Shown here one piece after another: positions 1 to 6,427 of a stretch of DNA of 10,130 bases. This stretch comes from Spirochaeta sp. (GTDB taxonomy: Bacteria > Spirochaetota > Spirochaetia > DSM-27196 > SLAA01). The DNA lies in NCBI GenBank assembly GCA_020201015.1, contig JAIVHN010000045.1:14555-24684 (forward strand), read 5' to 3'. A model generated the notes under the pieces. The model was given only the letters and a program-made list of their open reading frames with translations, made no database searches and was not told the origin of the DNA. The position numbers were made by a program, and so were the translations under genes. The stretch's first letter is position 1, and each line of letters starts with the position of its first letter.

Positions 1-1
1 G

Positions 2-2137
2 GTCATGGACGACCTCGTCCGAACTGCCGAGCAACGTCTTGCTGCTCATCCTTTCTTATTGAGTGAGTTTCGGCAGAGGGCCGGGGTCGAAAGTTATCGT
101 GCAGGCCAAAAGGAACGTGCCGAGTTTTTGCTCCAGCGTGCGTGGGAAATACGTAGCGCCGTCGCCCCGGAGGGGGTTGTACTTTTGTATCTTTCCGAGA
201 CGGCGTTGGAACGAGGACAGACCGAGCGAGCACGCAGATATCTTGAAAGCTACTCTGAGTATGGCGGGGAGGACGCTGACCGTGTGCTATTCCGTTTAGC
301 TGGGTTGGAACTTGCGGAGCAAAACTGGGGCCGCGCAGCTGAGCTTTTCTTGGAATACCGGGTAACGTATCCTGAGTCGGAACGAGCTGGCGAGGCAGCG
401 TATCAGCAAGCCTTTGCTCTGTATCGAGCCGAGAACCTGGCGGAAGCCGAGCAGGTCTTATCTCAGGTCGGGTCTTTGCCGGGTGGGGAAGTTGCGAACG
501 CGGATATTCGTCGGCTTAATGCCTCTATTTTACGCAGACAGGGTCGCGTTGCGGAAGCGGTAGAGAGTCTTGAGCTCTACCTGCGGGAGCGCCCGGAGGG
601 CATCGACGCTCGCTTTGAGTACGTAAAGTTACTGTTTCAGCTCGAACGTTACAGGGACGTAGTTCGTCAGGCGGAGCTTATATCGGCCGACACCGAGTTC
701 ATAGAACGGCTGGATACGGGGGCGCAATTTGAGCTGCGCTACCTTGCGGGCTTGGCGTATACCGCCGAGCGTCGGTATCGTGATGCTCTGTCGCAGTTAG
801 TTGGTTTGGCAGAGTCCGTTGCTTCTACTAATAACGGCGAGTCGCTGCGCGTGATGATTCCGTATGCGCGCTACTACACCGGCTGGGCTCGATATCGTCT
901 ATCGGAGTATGACGAGGCTATTCGTGAGTTTACGCTCATGATCGATGAATTCCCAGCGCATGAGTTAGCGCCGCGTGCAGGATATCTAGCTGGTTGGAGT
1001 GCCTATAGCCTTGCCGAATACACGCGCGCAGAGGACTTGCTTCGGTCGGCATTGCCTGCGGCAAGTACAAATGTGCAGCGTGCCGAGATCCTCTTTTTAC
1101 TTGGTCAGGCCCTTTCTGCCGATCAGCAGTACACCGAGGCCGCGGTGGAGTTTCGTACCGTTACTTTAGACTTCCCCGACAGCGGACTAGCTGATCATGC
1201 GCAGTTTGAGTACGCGGGGGTGCTCAAAGCTGAGGGACGTATTGAGGCAGCGGCAGCCGCGTATCAAGTGGTGTACAACCAGTATCCTGCGAGTGGAGTT
1301 GCCGGTCAGGCTCTGTATAATCGTGGTGAGCTGTTTTTTCAGGCTGGCCGCTATGAAGATGCGCGTCAGGCATACCTGGAGTACCGACGGGCTTTCCCTG
1401 AGGGCGCCTTATTTGATGCTGCGCTCTACTGGGGTGGTCTTGCCTCGTCAAGGTTGGGCGAGCCTGCCGGGGCGTTGCTGCTGTGGAACCAGCTCATCAA
1501 CGAATATCGCGACAGCGCCTTCCGGGCTGATGCTATGATACAGACTGCGCGTTTACATGAATCCCGGCGCGACTACCGCAGCGCATTGAATATGCTCACT
1601 CAGCTGCTGGTTGCGTACCCGGAGCAAGCTGTCACAGCGGAGGCGCGCCGCAGAGCCGATGAGCTTGTGCTGCTTATTGGCGGAATCGGTGAACGTGAGG
1701 CGTCGTTGCTTGTGCGCATTGAATCAGGCAACCGTGCTGCCACCCCTGCGGGGAGGGAAGCAATTCTTGAGCTTGGGCGAAGCGTTTTTGTTGAGGGGCT
1801 CAGCGGGGTAAATATAGGTCTTATTATTCCTATGCTACAGGAAACCGCGGCGATGACTGATGAAGATGCCCCAGCTGCAGCGGAAGCGCTGTCTTTGCTT
1901 GGCGAACAGGCCCGTAGAGTGGGTGAGTATGCGGCAGCTGCCGAGTACTATTTAGAGGCCGCTGCGGTTGACCCTGGCAACGCGGACCGGACTGCGCGTA
2001 GTTTGTTCCGCGCCGGAGAGGCGTATCAGCGTATAGGCCGACGCGCGGAGGTGGAGGCTTTGCTTACGCAACTTCAGGAGAGTTTCCCTAATTCAAGTTG
2101 GACCGAGCAAGCTCGTCGCGTCCTTGGAGGGCAGTAA
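2..2137 (+). CDS. TPR-repeat protein, 5'-truncated by window edge
   Basis: This is a helical-repeat protein, probably a scaffold for protein-protein contacts in the envelope. The first ATG in the window is at position 5 (710 residues from there), but the frame is open to the edge and that ATG gives no signal peptide, so the true start is probably upstream. Nearly the whole length is made of TPR-like helix pairs. Typical signatures are the G-x-Y-x-x-A and A-x-x-x-F/Y-x-x-P patterns, for example near residues 100-123 (ending TYPES), 290-317 (EYDEAI..DEFP), 365-392, 401-428, 438-465 and 500-540. A last pair lies near 630-657, followed by another at 665-696. The arrangement recalls YbgF/CpoB- and BamD-like TPR proteins, which act in the periplasm with Tol/TonB or barrel-assembly machines. 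That resemblance is general, not family-specific. The stop is 3 nt before the barrel gene, so the two are surely co-transcribed. Confidence 0.88.
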   Translation, partial: VMDDLVRTAEQRLAAHPFLLSEFRQRAGVESYRAGQKERAEFLLQRAWEIRSAVAPEGVVLLYLSETALERGQTERARRYLESYSEYGGEDADRVLFRLAGLELAEQNWGRAAELFLEYRVTYPESERAGEAAYQQAFALYRAENLAEAEQVLSQVGSLPGGEVANADIRRLNASILRRQGRVAEAVESLELYLRERPEGIDARFEYVKLLFQLERYRDVVRQAELISADTEFIERLDTGAQFELRYLAGLAYTAERRYRDALSQLVGLAESVASTNNGESLRVMIPYARYYTGWARYRLSEYDEAIREFTLMIDEFPAHELAPRAGYLAGWSAYSLAEYTRAEDLLRSALPAASTNVQRAEILFLLGQALSADQQYTEAAVEFRTVTLDFPDSGLADHAQFEYAGVLKAEGRIEAAAAAYQVVYNQYPASGVAGQALYNRGELFFQAGRYEDARQAYLEYRRAFPEGALFDAALYWGGLASSRLGEPAGALLLWNQLINEYRDSAFRADAMIQTARLHESRRDYRSALNMLTQLLVAYPEQAVTAEARRRADELVLLIGGIGEREASLLVRIESGNRAATPAGREAILELGRSVFVEGLSGVNIGLIIPMLQETAAMTDEDAPAAAEALSLLGEQARRVGEYAAAAEYYLEAAAVDPGNADRTARSLFRAGEAYQRIGRRAEVEALLTQLQESFPNSSWTEQARRVLGGQ

Positions 2138-2140
2138 ACC

Positions 2141-3808
2141 ATGAGACAAATAACACGTCGAGTTCCTGTGTTTCTTTTGTTTGCGCTCCTGCTGCTTGTG
2201 GGTTTTTCGCTCCTGCCGCTTGCCGGTGAGACACCAGCACCTTCCGCCCCGGAGGAAACCGACATTTTACTTCCAACCTTGGTAATCGAGGTTGAAGACT
2301 TTGCGGCTGAACAGATTCTTGCCGAACTCCCGCCTATAGGCGAGCTTCAGGTGCCACGTGTTACTGCAGATGTTTTCGAGGGTGCCGGCCCATTTACGGC
2401 CGATGCGGCTCTTGCTATGCCGATGCCGCGCGAAGATTTTGATATAGGTACCGGGCGGATGGTTGGTGAGTCCTCGATCTATAGCACCGGGCGTATTGGT
2501 GCCGGTTCAATGAACCATATCATTGGGGCGGTTAGTCTGTACAAATTGGGAGCTGATCCGCGCTTTCGCTTTGAGTTTTCTCATGAAGGGCTGGATGGGT
2601 ACTCGCTTAAGGCGCCCGGCAGCGGCTATTTTCACAGTGAGAACTCGATTGATGGCTGGCTAGCCGGGGGGATTGGGCCAACTGAGGTGCAGTTTGAGGG
2701 GAGCTTTCTTGAGCGCGAGGAGGGACTGCAAGATAACTCCGAGTTCTATTCGAGCTCACATCGGTACTTCAAAGGTGGTCTCGACCTTTCCGGACAACCC
2801 GCACCGGGTTTCCTGGTGGCAGCTGGCATAGATGCCGAGTACAGCACACGGATCTACACCGATGCAGACGATCCGCCGGGGGCCGAAGAAACAATTGTAA
2901 CTCCCTTTTTTCGTGCAGCGTGGGAGCTGGACCGCCTGGCACTTAATTTCAACATCGACAGCGAGTTCCAGCTCATGGATGACGATACCTGGAGCCGTGA
3001 GTACTATCGAAATACGCTCACGAGCTCGATTGGCGCGGAGTATGCGCTGCGAGCGCCGCTCGTGCTTGGTGCCCGAGCGGGCGTTTCATGGTGGGTTGAC
3101 AACGAGTTTTTCTTTCCGTTTGGACTGAGCCTGGAGACGGCAGTTGGCCGTTTTGCGCTCCGAGCGGAGGGGGGGCTTGAGCTTGGTTCCCCACGTTTTG
3201 CCGAGTTATGGCGGACGACCCCGCTTATATCCATTACCGACCGCGATGTACCACCGCCCGAACAGACCTGGTTTGGCAGCTTGGAATTTCAATACCAGCT
3301 TATCCCGGGAATATTAGAAATTAATCCCGGGGCGCGCTACGAGTATCGGGTGGACACTATTGATACGCCTGCTTTTGAAAGTTCGACCGCTTCGTATCCG
3401 GTTGAGTTGCGCGAACGACAGACGCTTCGACCGGGGCTTGCAGCGGTGTTGACCCCTGGTGAAAATACTGAGCTATCGGTGCGGTATGAGGCCGCCTTCC
3501 TCGAGCTGTTAAGCAGTGAGCCAAGGCACAAGATTGAGGTCGATGCGGACATCCGACATGCGTCCCGGAGATTTGGCGGGGGGATGTCGGCGCTCTGGAG
3601 CTATCGCTCAGGTATTCAGCTGCCCGACATCGGGTTACGGTCGTTTTTCCGAATTTCTGACGGAGTAGAGCTGGAAGCACGTCTCCAAGACCTTCTTGAA
3701 CCGGCACTTTCGGATGGAAGAGCGGCACAAGGTGACACAATCACCGAGGAGCTCCCCTTTATTCAACCTGGGTTCCGTTTCCTTATTACGGCTCAGATTT
3801 TTCTTTAA
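2141..3808 (+). CDS. Outer-membrane beta-barrel protein, TonB-system associated
   Basis: This 555-residue protein is predicted to sit in the outer membrane. Residues 1-28 form a signal peptide: basic RR at 6-7, a hydrophobic core around 9-27, and likely cleavage after A28 (P-L-A/G). The mature N-terminus is Pro/Glu-rich and then carries LPTLVIEVED at 44-53, which resembles a TonB box. From about residue 110 to the end, short amphipathic segments alternate with Gly/Asp/Asn turns and many aromatics, for example FRFEFSHEG, VQFEGSFLERE, LALNFNIDSEF, LEFQYQL and LSVRYEAAFLEL. The last residues FRFLITAQIFL look like a barrel-closing final strand. I see no convincing plug domain, and the length is short for a TonB-dependent receptor (usually 600 or more). 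It could be a plugless receptor relative or another large porin-like barrel; the substrate is unknown. The start is supported by GGAGG at 2126-2130, 10 nt upstream. The gene lies directly before exbB/exbD/tonB-like genes. Confidence 0.8.
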   Translation: MRQITRRVPVFLLFALLLLVGFSLLPLAGETPAPSAPEETDILLPTLVIEVEDFAAEQILAELPPIGELQVPRVTADVFEGAGPFTADAALAMPMPREDFDIGTGRMVGESSIYSTGRIGAGSMNHIIGAVSLYKLGADPRFRFEFSHEGLDGYSLKAPGSGYFHSENSIDGWLAGGIGPTEVQFEGSFLEREEGLQDNSEFYSSSHRYFKGGLDLSGQPAPGFLVAAGIDAEYSTRIYTDADDPPGAEETIVTPFFRAAWELDRLALNFNIDSEFQLMDDDTWSREYYRNTLTSSIGAEYALRAPLVLGARAGVSWWVDNEFFFPFGLSLETAVGRFALRAEGGLELGSPRFAELWRTTPLISITDRDVPPPEQTWFGSLEFQYQLIPGILEINPGARYEYRVDTIDTPAFESSTASYPVELRERQTLRPGLAAVLTPGENTELSVRYEAAFLELLSSEPRHKIEVDADIRHASRRFGGGMSALWSYRSGIQLPDIGLRSFFRISDGVELEARLQDLLEPALSDGRAAQGDTITEELPFIQPGFRFLITAQIFL

Positions 3809-3820
3809 GGAGTATAGATA

Positions 3821-4266
3821 ATGATAACTTTTATTCAGCAAGGCGGCATAATACTTGTCATCATCATGGCATTGTCGGTAGCCGCCGTTGCGATCATCGT
3901 CGAACGTCTACTGTACTTCCGTCGTATTCGTGGTGACGAGACCATGATTATTGCACGTCTAAAATGGAGCGCTTCCTCACGAGTTTGGGAACTATTGCCC
4001 ACATTTCTCCGCTGCTTGGATTATTGGGTACAGTAACCGGGAACATACAGGCCTTCGGTGTGCTTGGTGAGTTCGGCATGGGGGGTGATCCAGCAATTCT
4101 GGCGCGTGGCATTTCAGAAGCGCTTATTACGACGGCCGCCGGAATTATCGTGGCCGTACCGGCAATTATTTTTTACAATTATCTGGTGAGCAAAGTGAAC
4201 CACACTATTATTCACTTGGAAAACCGCGTCAGTGAGCTGGTGCTTTTGCTGAAGGGGACAAGATAA
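3821..4266 (+). pseudogene. exbB: ExbB/TolQ/MotA-type proton channel gene, internally deleted and frameshifted
   Basis: Members of this family form the pentameric inner-membrane channel that, with ExbD, powers TonB. Here the gene is split. The first part (3821-4036, 71 codons) has a good Shine-Dalgarno (AAGGAG, 3807-3812) and encodes a normal N-terminus: first membrane helix at about 8-28, then ERLLYFRRIR. After K48 it runs into a wrong frame (WSASS...) and stops at 4034-4036. The second part (3964-4266, frame -1 relative to the first) encodes the conserved C-terminal half, MERFLTSLGTIAHISPLLG, GTVTGNIQAFGVLG and ISEALITTAAGIIVAVPAII, covering the last two membrane helices. Joined, the halves give about 148 residues, against about 200-245 usual, so roughly 55-90 residues of the cytoplasmic segment between helices 1 and 2 are missing as well as the frame. 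The second part has no evident ribosome site. An AAAA run at 3961-3964 sits exactly at the junction. Loss of function or an assembly error is more likely than recoding. Confidence 0.82.
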
Positions 4267-4724
4267 TGCAGTTTCGCAGGCGTTTATCGCGAAACGCTGT
4301 TGTAGACCTTATTCCCATGATTGATGTCGTGTTTCAGCTGGTGGTGTTTTTTATGGTATCAAGCACCTTCATTATGACCCCCGGCATTAATCTTGACCTA
4401 CCTGGGTCAAGCTCTTCCGAGCCGGTCGTAGTCACGCGGACGGTGGTGAGTGTTGTCTCGGCCGATGAGGTGTATCTCAATCGTGAGCGATTCAATTTGC
4501 AGGAGTTGGATCGTGCGCTGCGGAGTGAGTCCGTCCCGGCTGCTGCCGGTGAGGGAACTGCCGCCGAAGGTGAGAGTATTCCCGGCGAGGAGGCCCCCAT
4601 GCGTAGTGTCGTGATAGAGGCCGATCGCGCGGTGTCGTATGAGCTCATGGTACAGGTCTTAGATGTGCTGCGCCGTAACGGGTACCGCGGGGTAAACCTG
4701 AGAACTCGAGAGGATCCGAGGTAA
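4266..4724 (+). CDS. exbD: ExbD/TolR-family biopolymer transport protein
   Basis: This is the inner-membrane partner of ExbB. Its single membrane helix carries the proton-responsive aspartate, and its periplasmic domain contacts the peptidoglycan/TonB side. The 152-residue product has a short basic N-terminus (RRRLSR), then DLIPMIDVVFQLVVFFMVSS at 14-33. D20 matches the essential helix aspartate of ExbD/TolR and the P-M-I-D-V-V-F-Q-L motif is typical. INLDLPGSS follows at 41-49, as usual just after the helix. The periplasmic domain ends with VVIEADRAVSYELMVQVLDVLRRNGY, the classic C-terminal signature. An Ala/Gly/Glu-rich stretch at about 91-111 looks like a loop insertion. The ATG overlaps the exbB stop (TAATG) and is preceded by GAAGGGG at 4251-4257, so translational coupling is likely. 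This gene appears intact although its partner gene is broken. Confidence 0.93.
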   Translation: MQFRRRLSRNAVVDLIPMIDVVFQLVVFFMVSSTFIMTPGINLDLPGSSSSEPVVVTRTVVSVVSADEVYLNRERFNLQELDRALRSESVPAAAGEGTAAEGESIPGEEAPMRSVVIEADRAVSYELMVQVLDVLRRNGYRGVNLRTREDPR

Positions 4725-4734
4725 ACTTCACTAT

Positions 4735-5661
4735 ATGGGAATGAATGTCCAGGATAAAGAGAGAATCGGTATTGGCATTGCCGTCGCTCTAATACTGCAT
4801 ATCGGCATTTTTGTCGGACTCTCGGCACACGACTGGACAGATCTGCAGGAACCATCTGCCGAAGAGGCGCCAGCCGAGCCAACACCGGCTCCCGCCACAC
4901 CTCAGCCCCAGTCCGAGAGGACATCGGATCCTTCACCGAGACCTGCTCCAGGACCGGTGGATCCACTTGCGCAGGCACCCTCGCGCAGCATGGCCGAGAT
5001 TGAGGCCGAGATCCGCGGGGAACAGCCTGACCAAGCGCCTGAACGAGCTCGACCTGAGCGGGACTATGCTCCGGGCGATGTATTTCCTGACGACAGTCCA
5101 GGCGAGCTTCCCGAATGGGTCCGTAGCATCGAAGAGCGTGGCATTAGCACCGCTGAGATGGACAGCCGTGATGTCCAGCAGGTTGCCCAGCGTATGGAAC
5201 GAGATCCAGAGTTTGAAGCAACGTTGCGACGAGTTATTGCCGGTGTTGAAGAGGCTGCACGCACAAGAAATACCGTGCCGGGCTCCGCTGATAGCGACCC
5301 AGCCGGTGAGCCTGACGACGACGCGGGCTCCAACGGTGTCGCGGGTGACCGCAAGAGCTCCGACGGCGGGGCCGCAATTAGCGGCCTGCGTCAGGGGCGT
5401 GGTACCCCTACCATGGAGTTTTCTTTTACCACGCAAGAGCTGTCGGCACTTCCTCCGACAGTAACGATCGTGGTGGCATTCGATGTCTTGCCTTCCGGTC
5501 AGGTCGGCTCCTTGATGTTCGTTCGGCGTTCCGGGTATACTCCGGTCGATCAGAAGGTTGCCGACCGGATTCGACGCTGGAGCTTTTCCCGCACTGCAGG
5601 AACACAAACCGAAACCGGTTACTTCACTCTGGTGATCTCACGTGAGGATATAGCACGGTAA
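4735..5661 (+). CDS. tonB: TonB-like energy transducer
   Basis: TonB proteins span the inner membrane once and reach across the periplasm to pull on outer-membrane receptors using ExbB/ExbD energy. The 308-residue product has a membrane helix at about 11-30 (IGIGIAVALILHIGIFVGLS) with a histidine, H22, placed like the conserved TonB anchor histidine. A Pro/Ala/Glu-rich spacer follows at about 38-83. Residues 84-175 are unusually charged and probably helical, and 180-215 form a Gly/Asp/Ser-rich linker. The C-terminal domain at about 225-305 fits TonB_C: VTIVVAFDVLPSGQVGSLMF, RRSGYTPVDQKVADRIRRWSF, then a final strand TGYFTLVIS. A TolA-like role cannot be excluded, but the TonB_C pattern fits better. 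The start at 4735 has only a weak, distant GAGG (4718-4721); the in-frame ATG at 4741 is an alternative. It lies 10 nt after exbD. Confidence 0.87.
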   Translation: MGMNVQDKERIGIGIAVALILHIGIFVGLSAHDWTDLQEPSAEEAPAEPTPAPATPQPQSERTSDPSPRPAPGPVDPLAQAPSRSMAEIEAEIRGEQPDQAPERARPERDYAPGDVFPDDSPGELPEWVRSIEERGISTAEMDSRDVQQVAQRMERDPEFEATLRRVIAGVEEAARTRNTVPGSADSDPAGEPDDDAGSNGVAGDRKSSDGGAAISGLRQGRGTPTMEFSFTTQELSALPPTVTIVVAFDVLPSGQVGSLMFVRRSGYTPVDQKVADRIRRWSFSRTAGTQTETGYFTLVISREDIAR

Positions 5662-6345
5662 ATGAGTTTGCGGGCAGTAGCATTTGATATTGACGGTACT
5701 TTATACCCTAACTCAAGCATGTATCGTGTTTCGTTACCCTTTGTAGTGCGCAACCTGGGACTCATGCGCGCTTTTGGTAGGGTTCGCAAGCGCATTCGTG
5801 ACATGCGCCCGGTTGAAGACTTCTACCGGGCGCAGGCTGAGCTTCTGGGCGTAGAAATGGGTACCAATCCCGACACCGCAGGCCAGCTTCTTGATGAACG
5901 TGTGTACGGTCAATGGGAAAGGCTACTCCACCGTGTAGAGTTGTATCCGTTTGTGCGTGAGTGTATTGAGAGCTTCCGTGCCGCCGGTCTGTACATCGCG
6001 GTGTGTTCCGATTTTCCGGTTAAGACAAAGCTCGATGTATTAGGCCTGTCCGATATTAACTGGGATTTAGCGTTTAGCACCGAGGAAATTGGCTATCTGA
6101 AGCCCAATCCGGAACCATTTGCTCACATCGCGCGCGAACTTGGTATACCGCCCGGCGCGGTAGTATACGTCGGTAATAGCTACAAATACGATATCGTCGG
6201 TGCCAAGTTTGCTGGTATGCTTGCTGCGCACCTCACAAAGCGTCCGGCACCAAACTCAATTGCCGATTTCAGCTTTACAAGGTTCGAGGATCTGCGTGAC
6301 TGGGTACTTGAATCGGACTCTATACCGCCTTCGATCGGGGTTTAG
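5662..6345 (+). CDS. HAD-superfamily hydrolase (phosphatase-like)
   Basis: This is a cytoplasmic hydrolase that probably removes phosphate from a small molecule; the substrate cannot be told. All four HAD motifs are visible in the 227 residues. Motif I is FDIDGTLYP with nucleophile D9 and acid/base D11. Motif II is VCSDF with S116. Motif III is the lysine K147 in GYLKPNPEPF. Motif IV is VYVGNSYKYDIVGA with D177; the first acidic position of the usual GDS is N172. The helical region between motifs I and II (about 15-100) is a type-I cap, as in the phosphoglycolate phosphatase/haloacid dehalogenase (variant IA) group. The length is normal. The ATG directly follows the tonB-like stop (TAAATG), with only GAGGA at 5644-5648 some 13 nt upstream, so translation is likely coupled. 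It has no evident mechanistic link to TonB function. Confidence 0.9.
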   Translation: MSLRAVAFDIDGTLYPNSSMYRVSLPFVVRNLGLMRAFGRVRKRIRDMRPVEDFYRAQAELLGVEMGTNPDTAGQLLDERVYGQWERLLHRVELYPFVRECIESFRAAGLYIAVCSDFPVKTKLDVLGLSDINWDLAFSTEEIGYLKPNPEPFAHIARELGIPPGAVVYVGNSYKYDIVGAKFAGMLAAHLTKRPAPNSIADFSFTRFEDLRDWVLESDSIPPSIGV

Positions 6346-6427
6346 ATAACGCGCCAGAAACATCTGTATTCCGAAAAGCCGGAAGCAGTATATACTGTGA
6401 CCGATAAAGGCAGCAGGGAGAGGGCAC
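6346..6427 (+). promoter_or_regulatory. Intergenic spacer with putative promoter for coiled-coil gene
   Basis: This 82-nt gap is the only sizeable break in the gene run. TATACT at 6391-6396 matches five of six bases of a sigma-70-type -10 box. The best -35 candidate at a suitable distance is TTCCGA at 6369-6374 (16-bp spacer), which is poor. A purine-rich Shine-Dalgarno (GGGAG, 6416-6420) lies 7 nt before the ATG at 6428 and fixes that start. A weak inverted repeat, TTCCG/CGGAA (6369-6373 with 6380-6384, 6-nt loop), lies upstream and has no T-tract, so I do not call it a terminator. The coiled-coil gene could be transcribed from here or by read-through from the operon. Confidence 0.35.
6386..6397. 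repeat. 12-bp perfect palindrome overlapping the putative -10 box
   Basis: CAGTATATACTG reads identically on both strands and covers the possible -10 hexamer TATACT. Such placement suits a repressor operator. The half-site is short, AT-rich palindromes of this size arise by chance, and no second copy was noticed in the window. It does not have the CTG-N10-CAG layout of an E. coli LexA box. The regulator is unknown. Confidence 0.4.

Noticed and set aside
4039..4047. Asparagine in GTVTGNIQAF of the ExbB half as a damaging substitution
   Set aside because: Many family members have Met or another residue here, but I cannot exclude that Asn is normal in spirochaetes, so it is not used as evidence of decay.
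4334..5607. Long open frames on the minus strand (about 214 and 224 codons) and a 217-codon frame on the plus strand at 4811-5464
   Set aside because: They overlap exbD and the tonB-like gene, whose products have clear family motifs. The shadow products are rich in Arg, Ser, Pro and Cys with no recognisable domain, as expected from a Pro/Ala/Glu-rich coding region read in other frames.
6369..6384. Inverted repeat TTCCG/CGGAA as a terminator after the HAD gene
   Set aside because: The stem is only 5 bp and no T-run follows; it would be a weak hairpin at best.
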